DNA of 64,000 nucleotides from Symsagittifera roscoffensis (lineage: Eukaryota; Xenacoelomorpha; Acoela; Convolutidae), in the NCBI RefSeq assembly GCF_963678635.1, contig NC_087068.1:13147872-13211871 (forward strand), read 5' to 3'. How positions within the stretch are numbered: the first letter of the stretch is position 1; every line of letters starts with the position of its first letter. Under the pieces are notes generated by a model. That model worked only from the letters and a program-made list of their open reading frames with translations, was not told the DNA's origin and did no database searches. Both the position numbers and the translations under genes were made by a program. Positions 12,338 through 25,100 of the stretch are shown here, piece after piece.

Positions 12338-15300
12338 CTAAAACAAAAATAAACCAAAATTTTGTATTTTTGCCATTTTTGCTAATCTTCGTTTAGCAAG
12401 ATTGCCCGGTTTCTTAGCTATTATGTTCCGATCTCAGTTTCAAAATTAAAATATTTGCAGATTTCTTTCAAATTGAGAAAATGCTATTTTTCTAACATTA
12501 TTCTTTTGCATTCAAGTATTCAATTATGAAATCTGTAATATTTTGAATTAAAAAGCTTAAAATTGAAACGTAGCTTTTGGGAATATCAGACTGGAACCTA
12601 CTCCTCCGCCTAATCAACTAATATGAAAATCAGTACGTTCAAGCCAGTGTTTTTTTTTCAAAACACTTTTTTTGTTATCCAAATATGCTTCAATACGATA
12701 CTCCACTCGACTCTTTAAAAATTTGCAGCCTGAATTTTTCATGATGGTTGCAAATAAAAAAACATATCAATATTCACCTGATGATTGCACATCAAGTTGC
12801 AAGCCTGACGTCGGTTTGTTATTGCTCCGACTACTATTGCAATAGAGTCGCTCGTATCCGCGTGAATAAAATTCCGAACGAGGCCTGGGCTGTTCCGAAT
12901 CGCGCTCTCTTCTCGTTGAAGTCACGACTCCGCGACCCGAGAGATCCAAGCATCTATCCACATCTAAACTTCTTCCAAATCTAGGGTCTTCGTTTTCTCG
13001 AGGGTTGTTGTTGTTGCTGTTGTTGTTGTTTTCGCGAGCGGGTGTAGAGGGGAGGTATGCATATTGGGAGGTGGGGGAGGGGGAAATTGCTTTTGGCCAT
13101 CCTATCTTGATGGTCCATTTCGTTTCCATTGTCGTAAATTCGGTGTAGAGCTTGAACTGAAATGACGGAGTTAGAAACTTATTCGATTCGCGATCTGCCT
13201 GTTGATATTATATCAGCAAAACCGTTTAAAGCGCCAAATTCCAAGCTTAAATAATAAAGCTATAGCATTTTTGAAAGAGCTCGCTTTGCTTATACTATTT
13301 GACACATGAAAACAGGTATAATTATTATAGCTTTAAAATCAGTTTCCATTGTTTGATTTCAACTTTCAGCACTTTTTACAGGTCTACGGGAACTTTTCAA
13401 AAATGCAAAAATGGATTGGGATAATTGAAAACTTCTTTTTCCCAGGAAACGTTTCCGAGAAATGATTTTTATCGGCTTTTTTTCATTACGAGAAATAAAA
13501 TCGGTCAAATTTTAGCTGATCATACCAGCTTACTTCAGGAGATCTCAAATACCCCTGAAATGGTTTGGTTATTCGAAGGAATAAAATATCAAGAAACCCC
13601 CTCACCCTTCCTCGTCAAATATTTGACACTTTGCCGCCCAAAGGGTTCCACTTTGTTATATTTTTTTCATTTTTACCAACCAAACCCTACAATTGTTCTA
13701 AAAGCGCCAATTTTTCGACTAATTTTCATGGATGAGCAAGCGCTGAAAATAAATTTCCAATAAGTGGCTCGCGGCGCTTAAAATTTTGGTAAAATAGGGT
13801 CTTCATAGTGCAATGGGAGAAGTCGGAGAGTAAGTTTAGTCGACATATAACAAAAGGTCGACAAAACTTTAAATATATCTTAAAAAACTCGACCTCCCCG
13901 CCCTTCAAATAAAAAAGGTCCACGCTTGGTTCTAAAGATTAGTTTGAACAAATGCTTAAAAGCGATCAGATCTTGACAGAAAAATAAATACAGGTATGTA
14001 ACGAATACAATCATTTAGAAGCACATTCACAACAAAATAGGGGAGGAATGAGCCCAATTTTTGGTCCCAATTTCGTCATGGGATGGGATTAATGAGTGCC
14101 CAATTGTCTTATAACCGGACTTCATCGGTTTCGATGTTTCGTCAAAACCAAGGGACCAATCGCATTAAAGTTTAGCCATTTTTTGATGGAAAAACATGAG
14201 CGAAAGTTTTGATCTACGTAATCTAAATAGAAGTAGATTGTGATGAGACTTGACTTACCCTGAGGATGTAGTTGATGTGGATGAATGAGCAGTGTTGCAT
14301 GTGTGAGGGGGGTATGTTGGGGGGAATGGGGAGGGGGAATTGGGAGAGGGGGTGGCAGAGGAAGTCCCGCCTACACACACTGTTCTCCTTCACCTTCACA
14401 GCCCCATCTTTCCCTGTGTAGCTCACCACCTAAAACAACAACAAACACAATATAATCACAGAAAAAAAAACAGGAATATTAGGTTGCTGTGCGGACTGTT
14501 TGCAGACTGTTCCGACGCACACTGTTCCGTCACAGACTGTGCAAAAAAAAACATGGTTTGACACGCTGAGTAACTTTATTGCATGTCTATGGGGATAATT
14601 TTTTTAAATTCTAAGAATGATTTTTGTAGAAAGTCGCAATTTGTATCAAGAGAATGGTTGCATCCCCTGTAATGGAGAGACTAAAAGTTAGACAGCTAAC
14701 TTTAGTAAATCAGAACTGAACAAACGCTCCATCTAACAAATACGGACACTCCAATTAACCCAAAGTTGACCCTACTGAATACTAAAGGCAAATTGCGGCT
14801 TCGACGCCGGCGTTTTTGTACTTGGCCTCAAAGAAACATTTGACCTGTGAAATTGTAGAGAAGTGAAAGTTCGTCTGATTTTGAGACCCCTCAATGGGAC
14901 TTAATCTTAGAGCCGGGTAAAGGTCACTGCTAACAGCTACCAGTCCATCTGCCTTTTTCGGGACCCTCCTTCAGTTCAAGGCACCAATTGGTGATCAAGT
15001 ACTGGCTCAGGCTCTGAAAATGAGAAGACAAAATTCTCTTTTCAGCAGCTATCACTCCCAGAACCGTCTCCGTGACATTGTCAGGGACGCAATTCAGAAC
15101 AATATGGTTTGCAGGGTCAAAGACTCCAACTAGTTCACTATCATAGCTGATGAGACAGCCGACATCTCAAAAATAAAGCTGATCTCAAACTCCATTTAAG
15201 AGTGATATGCCACTGATATTCGAGCACAGTTCTGGGTTTGAAGGTCTGCTCTCCTGAGTGCTCTTTTTCGAGCGCGAAACTTCTAAATGCTTACTTCTTA

Positions 15301-16086
15301 TCTCCGTCATGAAGAAGAATTGACTCCCTAGCTCAGCGCTTTTTTATCCCCAACGATGTGGAAACTGAAGTCGGGGAAGCCATCGACAGATTTGTCGCAA
15401 AAAGTTCATAAATCAATTTTATTCATTTAGTTCATTTTTTGTAATCAAAAATTCATAATTTTTGCAGATAACTGAAGTTCAACTGTCACCACATTGAAAA
15501 GACATTTGGAAAATTATTATTTGGTTCCACCATCATGGGCGGATTTAATTTTTTTTTATTTGGTCGGGGGAAGCTTAATTTTTTATTTTTTTGGTCGGGG
15601 GAAGCGCAATTTTTTGGTAAATTTTTTTCAAAAAGTGCCTAAAACCGCGTTTTTGGCCTGTTGTTTTTCAAAATTTTGCTTGCGGCGCATAAAATTTTGC
15701 CAAAACAGGGTCTTTTTAGTGCTTTGGGGGCTCGGAAAATCAGTTTAGTCTATCTAAAAAAAGATTGACAAAATCTTCGACAATTTGTTAAAACTCCCCC
15801 CCCCCCCCCCCATCGAGAAAATCCTAGATCCGCCCCTGTCCACCATCATGAGAATAGCAACCAAAGGAATTGCTCAAATTATGGCAGTAGATCGGTCCAA
15901 TATATCTGATACTGCGGCATAATTTTGGATATTAAGAAAACGAGATTTTTCACTTGCATCGACTTCAAAAGCCCCCTGCTATTCAGACCGTCTGAGGACA
16001 ACATTATATCATCTTTTATATCCTGATTATCACCCGGGGTGTTATTTTTGATCATTTTATACCCAGAGGTCAACCCGATATGCATT

Positions 16087-16136
<50 letters not shown>

Positions 16137-19100
16137 CTTTATTGTTGCATCAACTTTTGCAGTTACAAAACTGATTGTGGGTGGAACAAGTGTACATTAT
16201 TATTTAATAGGTGAATAAAAAAAATGTTGGATTCCCGCCCCAACCATATTGGCAGAGAATAGAAATTGAATCATTAGCAATTTCGACGGAAAAACAAACT
16301 GTTTCTTATGTTGTGGCTTTTGTATAACAAAATGTACAGGGACAAAATATTTTAGCATATAACAATGGGTGGGTCAAGGATTTTCTCGAGGGGAGGGTTT
16401 TTTGAGAATTTCAATTGTTTTTTGAAGTAAAATGCCAAAAGAGCCACTTTTGGGCAATATTTTGGGGTTTTGACAAAAAGTTGCGCTCCCCTTCAAAATT
16501 AGTATAGATTGGTGCCGGTGCCAAGGACGTTTTTAGAAAAATTTAGGGTCGGTCGTCCAAAATTAGATGTTAGTTACTATTTATGGGAGCAGGACCTGAG
16601 GGCGAAGGGGTGGCACGGAAACCAGCGTCTCCCCGTCCTCACCCCAAATCTGCTTCCGGTTTACCCAAAGTAAAACGCTCGATAAAAACAAACTTTAAGT
16701 ATTTCTTGCAGTCAGGAAACTTAATTTGCAAAAACACTTCAATCAGTCTTTTTCAGAGCATGAGAACTGTATGTCTAGCATTTAAAAAACATAAAACTTA
16801 CTGTGGTATTTACCCTAAATTTTGGTCTGCAGGAAATATGCATGAGCTTCAATCAAAAATCACTCCCATAGGAAATTATAAAGGTATTAAATTCAGACCG
16901 TTCTCTAGATTTCGTTCTCTAGATTATCCCTATCATTCATCGAGTTCCTCGAACTTGAGAATATTGACAGATATATTAAGTCAAGAGATTTCAACCAGCT
17001 ACTTGCTCTTTGAATTCGCTACTTTAAATTCTGAACTATCGTTGCATTCAAAGTCCTTTCTGATGAGACACAACTGAATTTAATAACTGTCTGATAGTCA
17101 TCGAGAAATGGATTAAAAAAGGCTTTTTTAAAAGATTTATTCTTATCAAAACCGTGACTTGACTGGTATTAAGTTTTTAATATTCTGTTGCAGGAACTGT
17201 TTTGACGACTTCAACAGAGCAAATAAACTTCTGGAGACAAGAAAAATTATTAAAAACTATTGACATGTCAGATAGATGGATGGGAAAGTCCCCCGTGCGC
17301 GAAAGAACGAATACGCTATATTTTATCAGCTAATTCGGATTCATTTTTCATAAAATTGGAGAAATAAGCAATAAAATTGTCAGTTTTCATTTTGATTTTC
17401 ATGCGTTAGAAGATGGTTGTGAATATATTTTCTTTTTCACAAACAAGAAAAAAGGCAAAGTAAAAAATAAAGTATCACGAATACGAAACCAGAATCGAGT
17501 ATTTACCAAATTAATCTAACAAAAAAAAGTAGTCGGAAGATGGTTACTTGGTCAGTTTGAGGGGTGGATTTGTTTTCATCCCTCGAGTTTTACTCTAAGA
17601 TAAGTATTATTTATTTTCTGTATCTTCATTTTACACAGGCAAAATCTGTTTTTCAAGGAGCTCGCGTTTTGAAGTCTTAACGAATGGTATGTGATGTTTA
17701 GCTTTTATCTTTTTTTTAAAGTTACAGCTCCTCATTTTGAAACGACTTTGAAGTTGCGACTTTGAAAATTATCAGCACAATTAAGGTCGCTGAAAATATG
17801 TACACAGAGTACACGAGTTGACCAAAACTTCTTTTCGTACAACTTCCATATTTGAAAACTTCTTACCATACAATTCCATTTGTAAAGTAACTTGTATGAA
17901 ATCTCCATGATAAGATTTTTTTCCATAATGGTATGACAAGCATAATGTGAAAATGGTATGACAAGCATTTTTCAATTAAACGAAAAATTCAGATTTTTTC
18001 TAAAATAAATTTTTCGAAAGTTTATGGGTTGTGTTTGTGACCTAACAGAAGTGACAAAGACCTAGATTTACTCAAAGCTAGAGTCACCGAAATTTAGACG
18101 TTTTTGCATGTAAAATGCTTTGGAAACAGTTTGAACTGTCTTAGATTTGTCTTACACAAATCATATAGCGAAAGTGAAACTTTTAAATTTTAGCAAAAAT
18201 TTTTCAAGATGAAAAATTTTAAAATTTAAGATTTAAATTCATCAGGCATTGATGAAAGCAAACTTAAACATGCCATATAAAACAAATTTTTGGAATGCAA
18301 ACTTTCCAAAAATGTTCAAAAATTGTTGCTATCAAGTTCGTTAACACTGACTGCTTTGTCTGCCATTTTTGGATTCATTCTTAGATTTCAACAACTTTTA
18401 TGATCAGAAATGTTTATGGTAAAAATGCTTGTCATACAATTTCCAGATATGGAAGTTTTATGATATGCAGTTTTCCATACACTTGATTTTTTTTGGTACA
18501 TGTAATTGTATGGTAAGCATTTTCGATGTATGGAGGTCAACCCTCTTAGTTTCGCTATTTTTATGTGATAATTTAGGATATAAGGCGACAACGCATGCAT
18601 TTTAATAAGGCGTCTAAGGATCCATTATTCTGTTCAATAACGTATAAACTTAACTCAAAACTTTCGAAATATTTTATAGCTGTGACCTGTAGTAATTTAA
18701 TCGCTTGTAAGAAAACTCAAGCCGTAAACAAACTGCTCGTATCAGGGCGAATCCCCGAATGTTCCGACTGCCTTCTAAGATCTATTGAGCGGTAATAATA
18801 TGAAAACTTTTAATGTAATAAAATGAAACGAAACTTTTTTTTAATTTGAGGTTTTTTGTTAAAATCATTCTACCACAGGTCATAAAAAAATTAAAGTGAT
18901 CGATTTTGCTTCTAGTAACAAATCAAAAATGGCAAATAAGCTTTTTTCAACCAGATTGGAACGATTTGTATTAAATCTCCGCTAGCGCGAAATATATCGC
19001 GTGTTAATACTCCTAATTTGGCCAAAATGGCAATGTTTAAACCCACATAACATCCCAAAAAATGATCACAGGCGAAACATTTTTTTTTCAATTTAAGCTC

Positions 19101-22100
19101 GGGAGAACAATACATTTTAAATGCTATAAAAAAACCGTCAAAAATGGTTAAGTAGAAAGTAGAAATTTGTTTGAAGAAAATAGCCACCTCCAACACAAAT
19201 ATTCCGTTACTTTCGTTACAAAAATTGGAACAAAAAGGCAATTTAACACTCGTAACTGCTTTTTCGTTGCTTTCGTAACCTGTGATCCGCGTAATTTTTC
19301 TTTGTACCATTTTTTTGCCATGTCATTTTTAACCTTTAGTGATGGGTCAAAAGAGTTTGTGCGAAGAAAGAACAAGCATACGTAAGTACTTTACGGGTAG
19401 TACGCTGAAATGTGTATCAAAATATGGTCGGTCGTATGTGGGCAGCTTCTCAAACAGTTCGTCTAGGAAAATACCGAGCAACGAAACCAATGTGAAGTAC
19501 CGGTGAGATAGCTCGCACCGAGCGCCCATAATCGATTTTGTTGTCATAATATGGTCAGTTATCTATAAAATTACAAAATAATAGATTATGATCCATTAAA
19601 ATAGAATTATAATCCTTATATTTTTTTATGCCATTACTATACATTATACTCGATTATAATGGATTTTTTTGAGAGGTTATTCATCTTTATTTCAATTTTT
19701 TTCAAAGTTATCTCATATCCTGTTTAGTGCAGTTGCTACGTATTACGTTTTATGAAATGTTACATTTCACACCAAAATTTCTATTTTTATCTCTAATTTT
19801 TCAGTTCAATGCAGTTTTACACTTCATATCACTGTTTTTTAACCAAAATCGCCGTTCGCAGAGAAGTGGGTAAAAATTGGACAATGTTAGGGGAAATTAT
19901 TTAATAGTTGAATCGGGGGAGGGGGGGGGGAGATCGCTTCCAGTTTACCCCACTCCCTTGAAAAAACTTGAGGGTGTGGCGTTCAGAGACATGGCATTTA
20001 GTAAAAGTCATGGCATATATTTTGCATATTTCTTGCAAAATTTCAGCAAAAAATAAACGAATTTAGTTCTATAAATAAAATGGATATATTTTTCAATTAA
20101 TCTTAATAAAATTGCTATCAATTATAAAGAATTATCGTGGCAAAAATAATCGATTTCAGTGCCAAAAATAATGGATTTTAATCGATTATATTGGCAATTT
20201 GATCAATTTCTGTCTAATTTTTACGTCTTTAATGAACTATAATGGATTATTTTTGTCTCCGCTTTCTAATATATTTAATTAGAATCAATGGGCGCTTGGT
20301 GCGGGCAAACTTAGAAGGTCTCTTCAGCCACGTATTTCTTTTGAAAACTAATTTTGTATAATGTATGCATTTCGAACAAACGCGCGCATACAAAATTGAA
20401 TGTCACAATTTTTATGTGAAACTGCATTCGAATGCTGTTGATTAGCCAATATTAGGAATGTTCAACAGTTAATTTTCTATGAATCCAACTCAACGTTATT
20501 TCATGAAAAAGTCAAACTTTCTCCACCTAAACCGATTGGGGGATATTGTAAGGTTGATCCTTACTTGGTTCGATATAGGGGGATAGTTGAAGGAAATTTA
20601 TACGAGCTTTAAAAAATTGACTTATTATTCTTAAATTTGAGTTGAAATTTCTCAAGAATTATTTAATTCGCATATTAGTAATTTGCCTAGTTGTCTGAAT
20701 TGAATGCTCTTATGATTAACCAAAATTTAAAAAAAAACTGCAAAAATGACATTTTAGGGCAGCTTTGGAAAGTTTTGACCAATAATATCGCAAAAATTCT
20801 AAATGTTGGGGCCTACGGAGCCTTTGGAAAATTTTTTAAGACTGGTTCTTCAGGTTTGTCGATCAAAACGGGCGTCAAAAAAACTTGAGGAGGTTTCAGT
20901 CTGAAAATTCAACCCATATGTCTGATCACCAATTTTGCATGAAAAAACATGCCTAAATCAAAATTACTTTCCATTATTGTTCGTCTCACCGTAAATTATT
21001 TCGTTAATTGCATAAATATTTTATTTTTAAAAACGAAAATGCAGGTTTATGGGAAAACACCTGAGAACCAAATTGAGAAAAAAATTCCTAGCATTGATTC
21101 TAAACATGAAGCAATTTCGGTTCAATTTTCGGCAATCTAGTTTCTTGTCTAGCTTTTAATTTAGTTTTATATCTCGTTGCAATTGAACTAATTGCCCTTT
21201 CTTCCTTTGAGAAAAATGAAAAAGGAAATTTGAATAGTATAATCAAAGAGAGTAACAATAGAACAACTGAAAGAAATTCCCAAGCTACCTCTTAAAACCA
21301 TAAAGGGAATGGCCAATAGTTGAAGCTTCGCATCAGATGAACTTAATTTGAATGAACATTTTATGAGTAGTAAGTTCATTGCGGCAAACAATTAAACGGA
21401 TTAACACAAGTTATGGATTAGAAGTTTACAAGTTCATGGGTTAACACAATAGTATAGATCAAGAAATGTTCCGGTTTCTCGTAAAATGTTCCAATCACGT
21501 TTTGGCAAGACAAACATTTATTAGCAAGGACAGAGGCGGATCTAGGATTTTCTGGAGGGGGGGGGGGGGGGGAGGGATTTTCAAAAAAAAATTTTTAGGT
21601 TGACAAATTTGATTTTCAGAGCACTACCAAAAAAGAAAAAGACCCTATTTGACCAAATTTGCTGCGAAATTTTGAAAAAAAGGACAAAATTGCGTTTTTT
21701 TTCTGTGCGCGCTCCCTCAAAATTAGTATATTTTGGCGCCGAAGGCGTCTTTAGAAAAATTTAATGGTCAGTCAGCCAAAAACTGATATCTCAAAATAGT
21801 ACAAAGCGTCCGCTCCCTTATGGAAACCTCCACCCAGAAATAAATTTCCACCCCTATATAGAACTAATTCAACGATATCTGAGTTTGTATCTATAATGGA
21901 TCTCCCTCTATAACTATAGAGAGAAATAGATGAAGAGATCCAAAATAGATATAATTTAGAAACTTGAAACGGGAGCGGAGTGCACTGGATCTGATGCACA
22001 TATGCACCTGGACCAACTTACTTGTATGAGGTTGATGTATCCCCCGTGAACAGAGACCTCTTTGGGGGCTGTGGTGGATAGAGTAGAATGGAGCTGCACC

Positions 22101-25100
22101 ACGTCACCGGGCGAATAGCAGTCCCTGATCAAAACAACAACAGTATACAACCAGAATTAGAAAAACAACAGTAGAAACCAGGGGCGGTTCTAGGATTTTC
22201 TCGAGGGGAGCGGCGGATTTTCAATATTTTGTCCTCTTTTTTTTTAGATCGACCAAATTGATTCCCGGAGCACTCCCAAAGCACTACAGAGACCCTGTTT
22301 TGGCAAAAATTTCTGCGCCGCAGGCAAAATTTTGAAAAAAAAGGCCGAAAAAGGCGGTTTTAGGCAGTTTTTGGAAATTTTCGACCAAAAAATCGCGTTT
22401 TTTTTCGGCGCGCGCTCTTTCCTCAAAATTAGTGTATATTGGCGCCAAAGGCGTCTTTAGATAAATTTTAGGGTCCGTCACCAAAAATGAATATCTCGAA
22501 ATAGTGCAGAATTTCTAAAAAAAACGTCCGCCAACCCCCCCCCCCCCCCCCAAATCCGCCCCTGGTTAAATATACGATGTAGAAAGTTGAAAAATAAAAT
22601 TTTCACATGATGGTGAGAGATTTATTGACTACTGATATTGAGCAAAGCATAAATTTTGCTTCTTGAAAAATAGATACAAAATTTTTAAGAAATAACTATC
22701 ATTTTAGTTTCTCTTAATTTTTGTTTATTTTATTTCAAAAATAAAAATTGAAAAAACGGTGATTATTCCTAAATGTCTGATTTTTCAAATGTCACCAGTA
22801 ATCTCGAGAAAATGAGTCACCTGTCCCACCCGACGGTCAAGTCCAGATGATCCGGCATGCAACACCCAATCACAGCCTCCTCTGACACTTCACGCTCACG
22901 CTCAGGGACTCCTCCCCCTTCCCCTTCCCCTTCCACAGCTGGAAGGCAACATCTGTTGTTGATGATGTTGCTGTTGGTGCCCCCACCCGAGTTGGAATGG
23001 TAATCGGGAGGAGGGGAGAGGCGGTTGAGGTTGTGGTTCAGGAGACAGACGTCTCGATTGTTGTCTGTGCTCTTAAACGAGAAAAAAAGGAACTTTTATC
23101 CGCATGAAAATAAGTAGTATAAACTCAGCAGCAAAATTATTAATTTCATCAACTAAAAGACGTGAAATGTGAATTATTAAATGACGTGAAAATCAGTAAA
23201 GATGGATGTTTGTAAATAAATTTCGACGATGTGTTTTTGAGGATCATATTCCTGTTAGACTTTCCAGTTTTTTAAAATGGAAAAATTGTGATGCGTGGTG
23301 CATGTCTAAGATTTTCACGTGGAGTGAAAAAACAGAAATCGATCAATCACAGTAGTAATTTTATCAGTGATGATTTCCACATGATAATTTGATGAAATTT
23401 ATTGTTATCAGAAGAAAATAGAAAATTAGGCTTGCTTGAGGAGGCACCAAATGGATGTCTTTGACTATCCGTCTTTTAGTACCCTGTAACGAATTGCCAC
23501 ACTTATAATGAACTAATGCAACGGTTAATTATATGTGAATTTTCTACCTAGTAACGAGTATCCCGCCTTTGCAAAAGAGGTGAATAGTTAGAGAGATCCT
23601 ACCTGATGTGATGATATTTGAAGATCCATCGATGGCGATGCTATCAACTGTTTTTCCACTACTTGCACTGTTCTGCTGCTGATTTTGAACACATTCTTGT
23701 TGTGGGGTCTGAAAGTATAAAAAATAGAGGTAAATAAGATTAACTATATTCAAAAAGCATCCTATAAATAATCATCTATAAAAAATTGTGAAATGTGTTT
23801 TTTATTTTAAAAAACTTCAGTAAGAATGATAAACTACGAAACACCGACAGCACTTGGCAAACAAGTTCAAACCAAAAAAATTACACAAACCTGAAGACCC
23901 TGAATTTGAAAAATCAAAAATATTATAAATTTCTGGCTTTACAGCTAGGGTTTTTCACTTATTAACAATTTTTTTTGAAGTTTTTCATCATTATTGTTAG
24001 ATCATCACGAAAAACGAGTTCAACATTGGTCTACATTTGAAGCATAAAATTGGCGTTAAAATTAACTATTCAAAAAAAAGAACTGCTTTCAATTTCATTT
24101 GCGACAAACTCAATCTATCAAAAGATTTTTCATTGTTGCGAAAAAATGGCAAACTGTTGCCAAAAAGCGAGAAAAGTCTCCCCTAAGTTTCTCTATAAGC
24201 GCACTCCGAATTTTTGCATTATTTTTGTAAATTTTTAAAAATTATTTGATTAATGTCTTCATTTGGAGATTTAATTTTAGTCGCATATTTAGTACTCATA
24301 ACACTTGGGTCAATAAAATTAAAATGGGTCTTTCAAAAAAATTTTATGCGCCTTTAAATCTCCAGAAACAGTTTCTGCATTTTTTCACAGGGTGTTTGTT
24401 CTATGTGTTTGTTTTGTTCTAGATTTGATGGCACAGTGCTTTTTTAAACTATACGGACCAAGGGAACAAAGTTGAAATTTCCACGCATCTTTCTCAAAGT
24501 GGCTCAAACGTGACAAAAAGTAAAGAAAACGAAATTGCTTAGAAACTTAATGATGTAAGTTTTTTTTACAGATTTAGGAACTAACGTTTTACAACGCTTA
24601 AGAATATTTGAAAGTTAATGGAGCAAACTGTTGACAAGAAAACTAAAAAAAATCCCCTAAGCTTCTCTGGAAAAGTGTTTGGAGCTTTCAAATTAAATAC
24701 TAAATTTGATCGTATATTGAGTAAGTTAAAACTTGGGTTACTGAAAATTAGATGAGTTGATCAAAATGAAGTTATCTTCCTTTAACACTTCGAAAACAAC
24801 TTGAGCATTTGTTCAGTTGCGTTTTTGCACTTTTCATAAAATTGTTGGTAATTTAAAATATCCGAACAAATTAAACAAAATTGGAAACTATAAACTCAAT
24901 TTTCCCAAATTGAATTGAGATGAGACAAAAAGTCAGAAGAACAAAATTGCCTAGATTTATGGTTTAATTTATTTTGCAAATTTCGGCACGAATTTTTATT
25001 TTGCCAATTGAGAAAAATGTTGACAAAAAAGCAGGAGAGGATTGCCTCAAGCTTCTCTGCAAGCGCGCGCTCTCCAAAATTTTGTTTTAAAAGGTGAACA

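Noticed and set aside
16583..17077. 164-codon open frame
   Set aside because: The first part is MITE sequence, the rest AT-rich with no motif, splice signals or compositional support.
18912..19310. 132-codon minus-strand frame
   Set aside because: Inside a dispersed repeat; the second copy at 47.1-47.7 kb does not keep the frame open.
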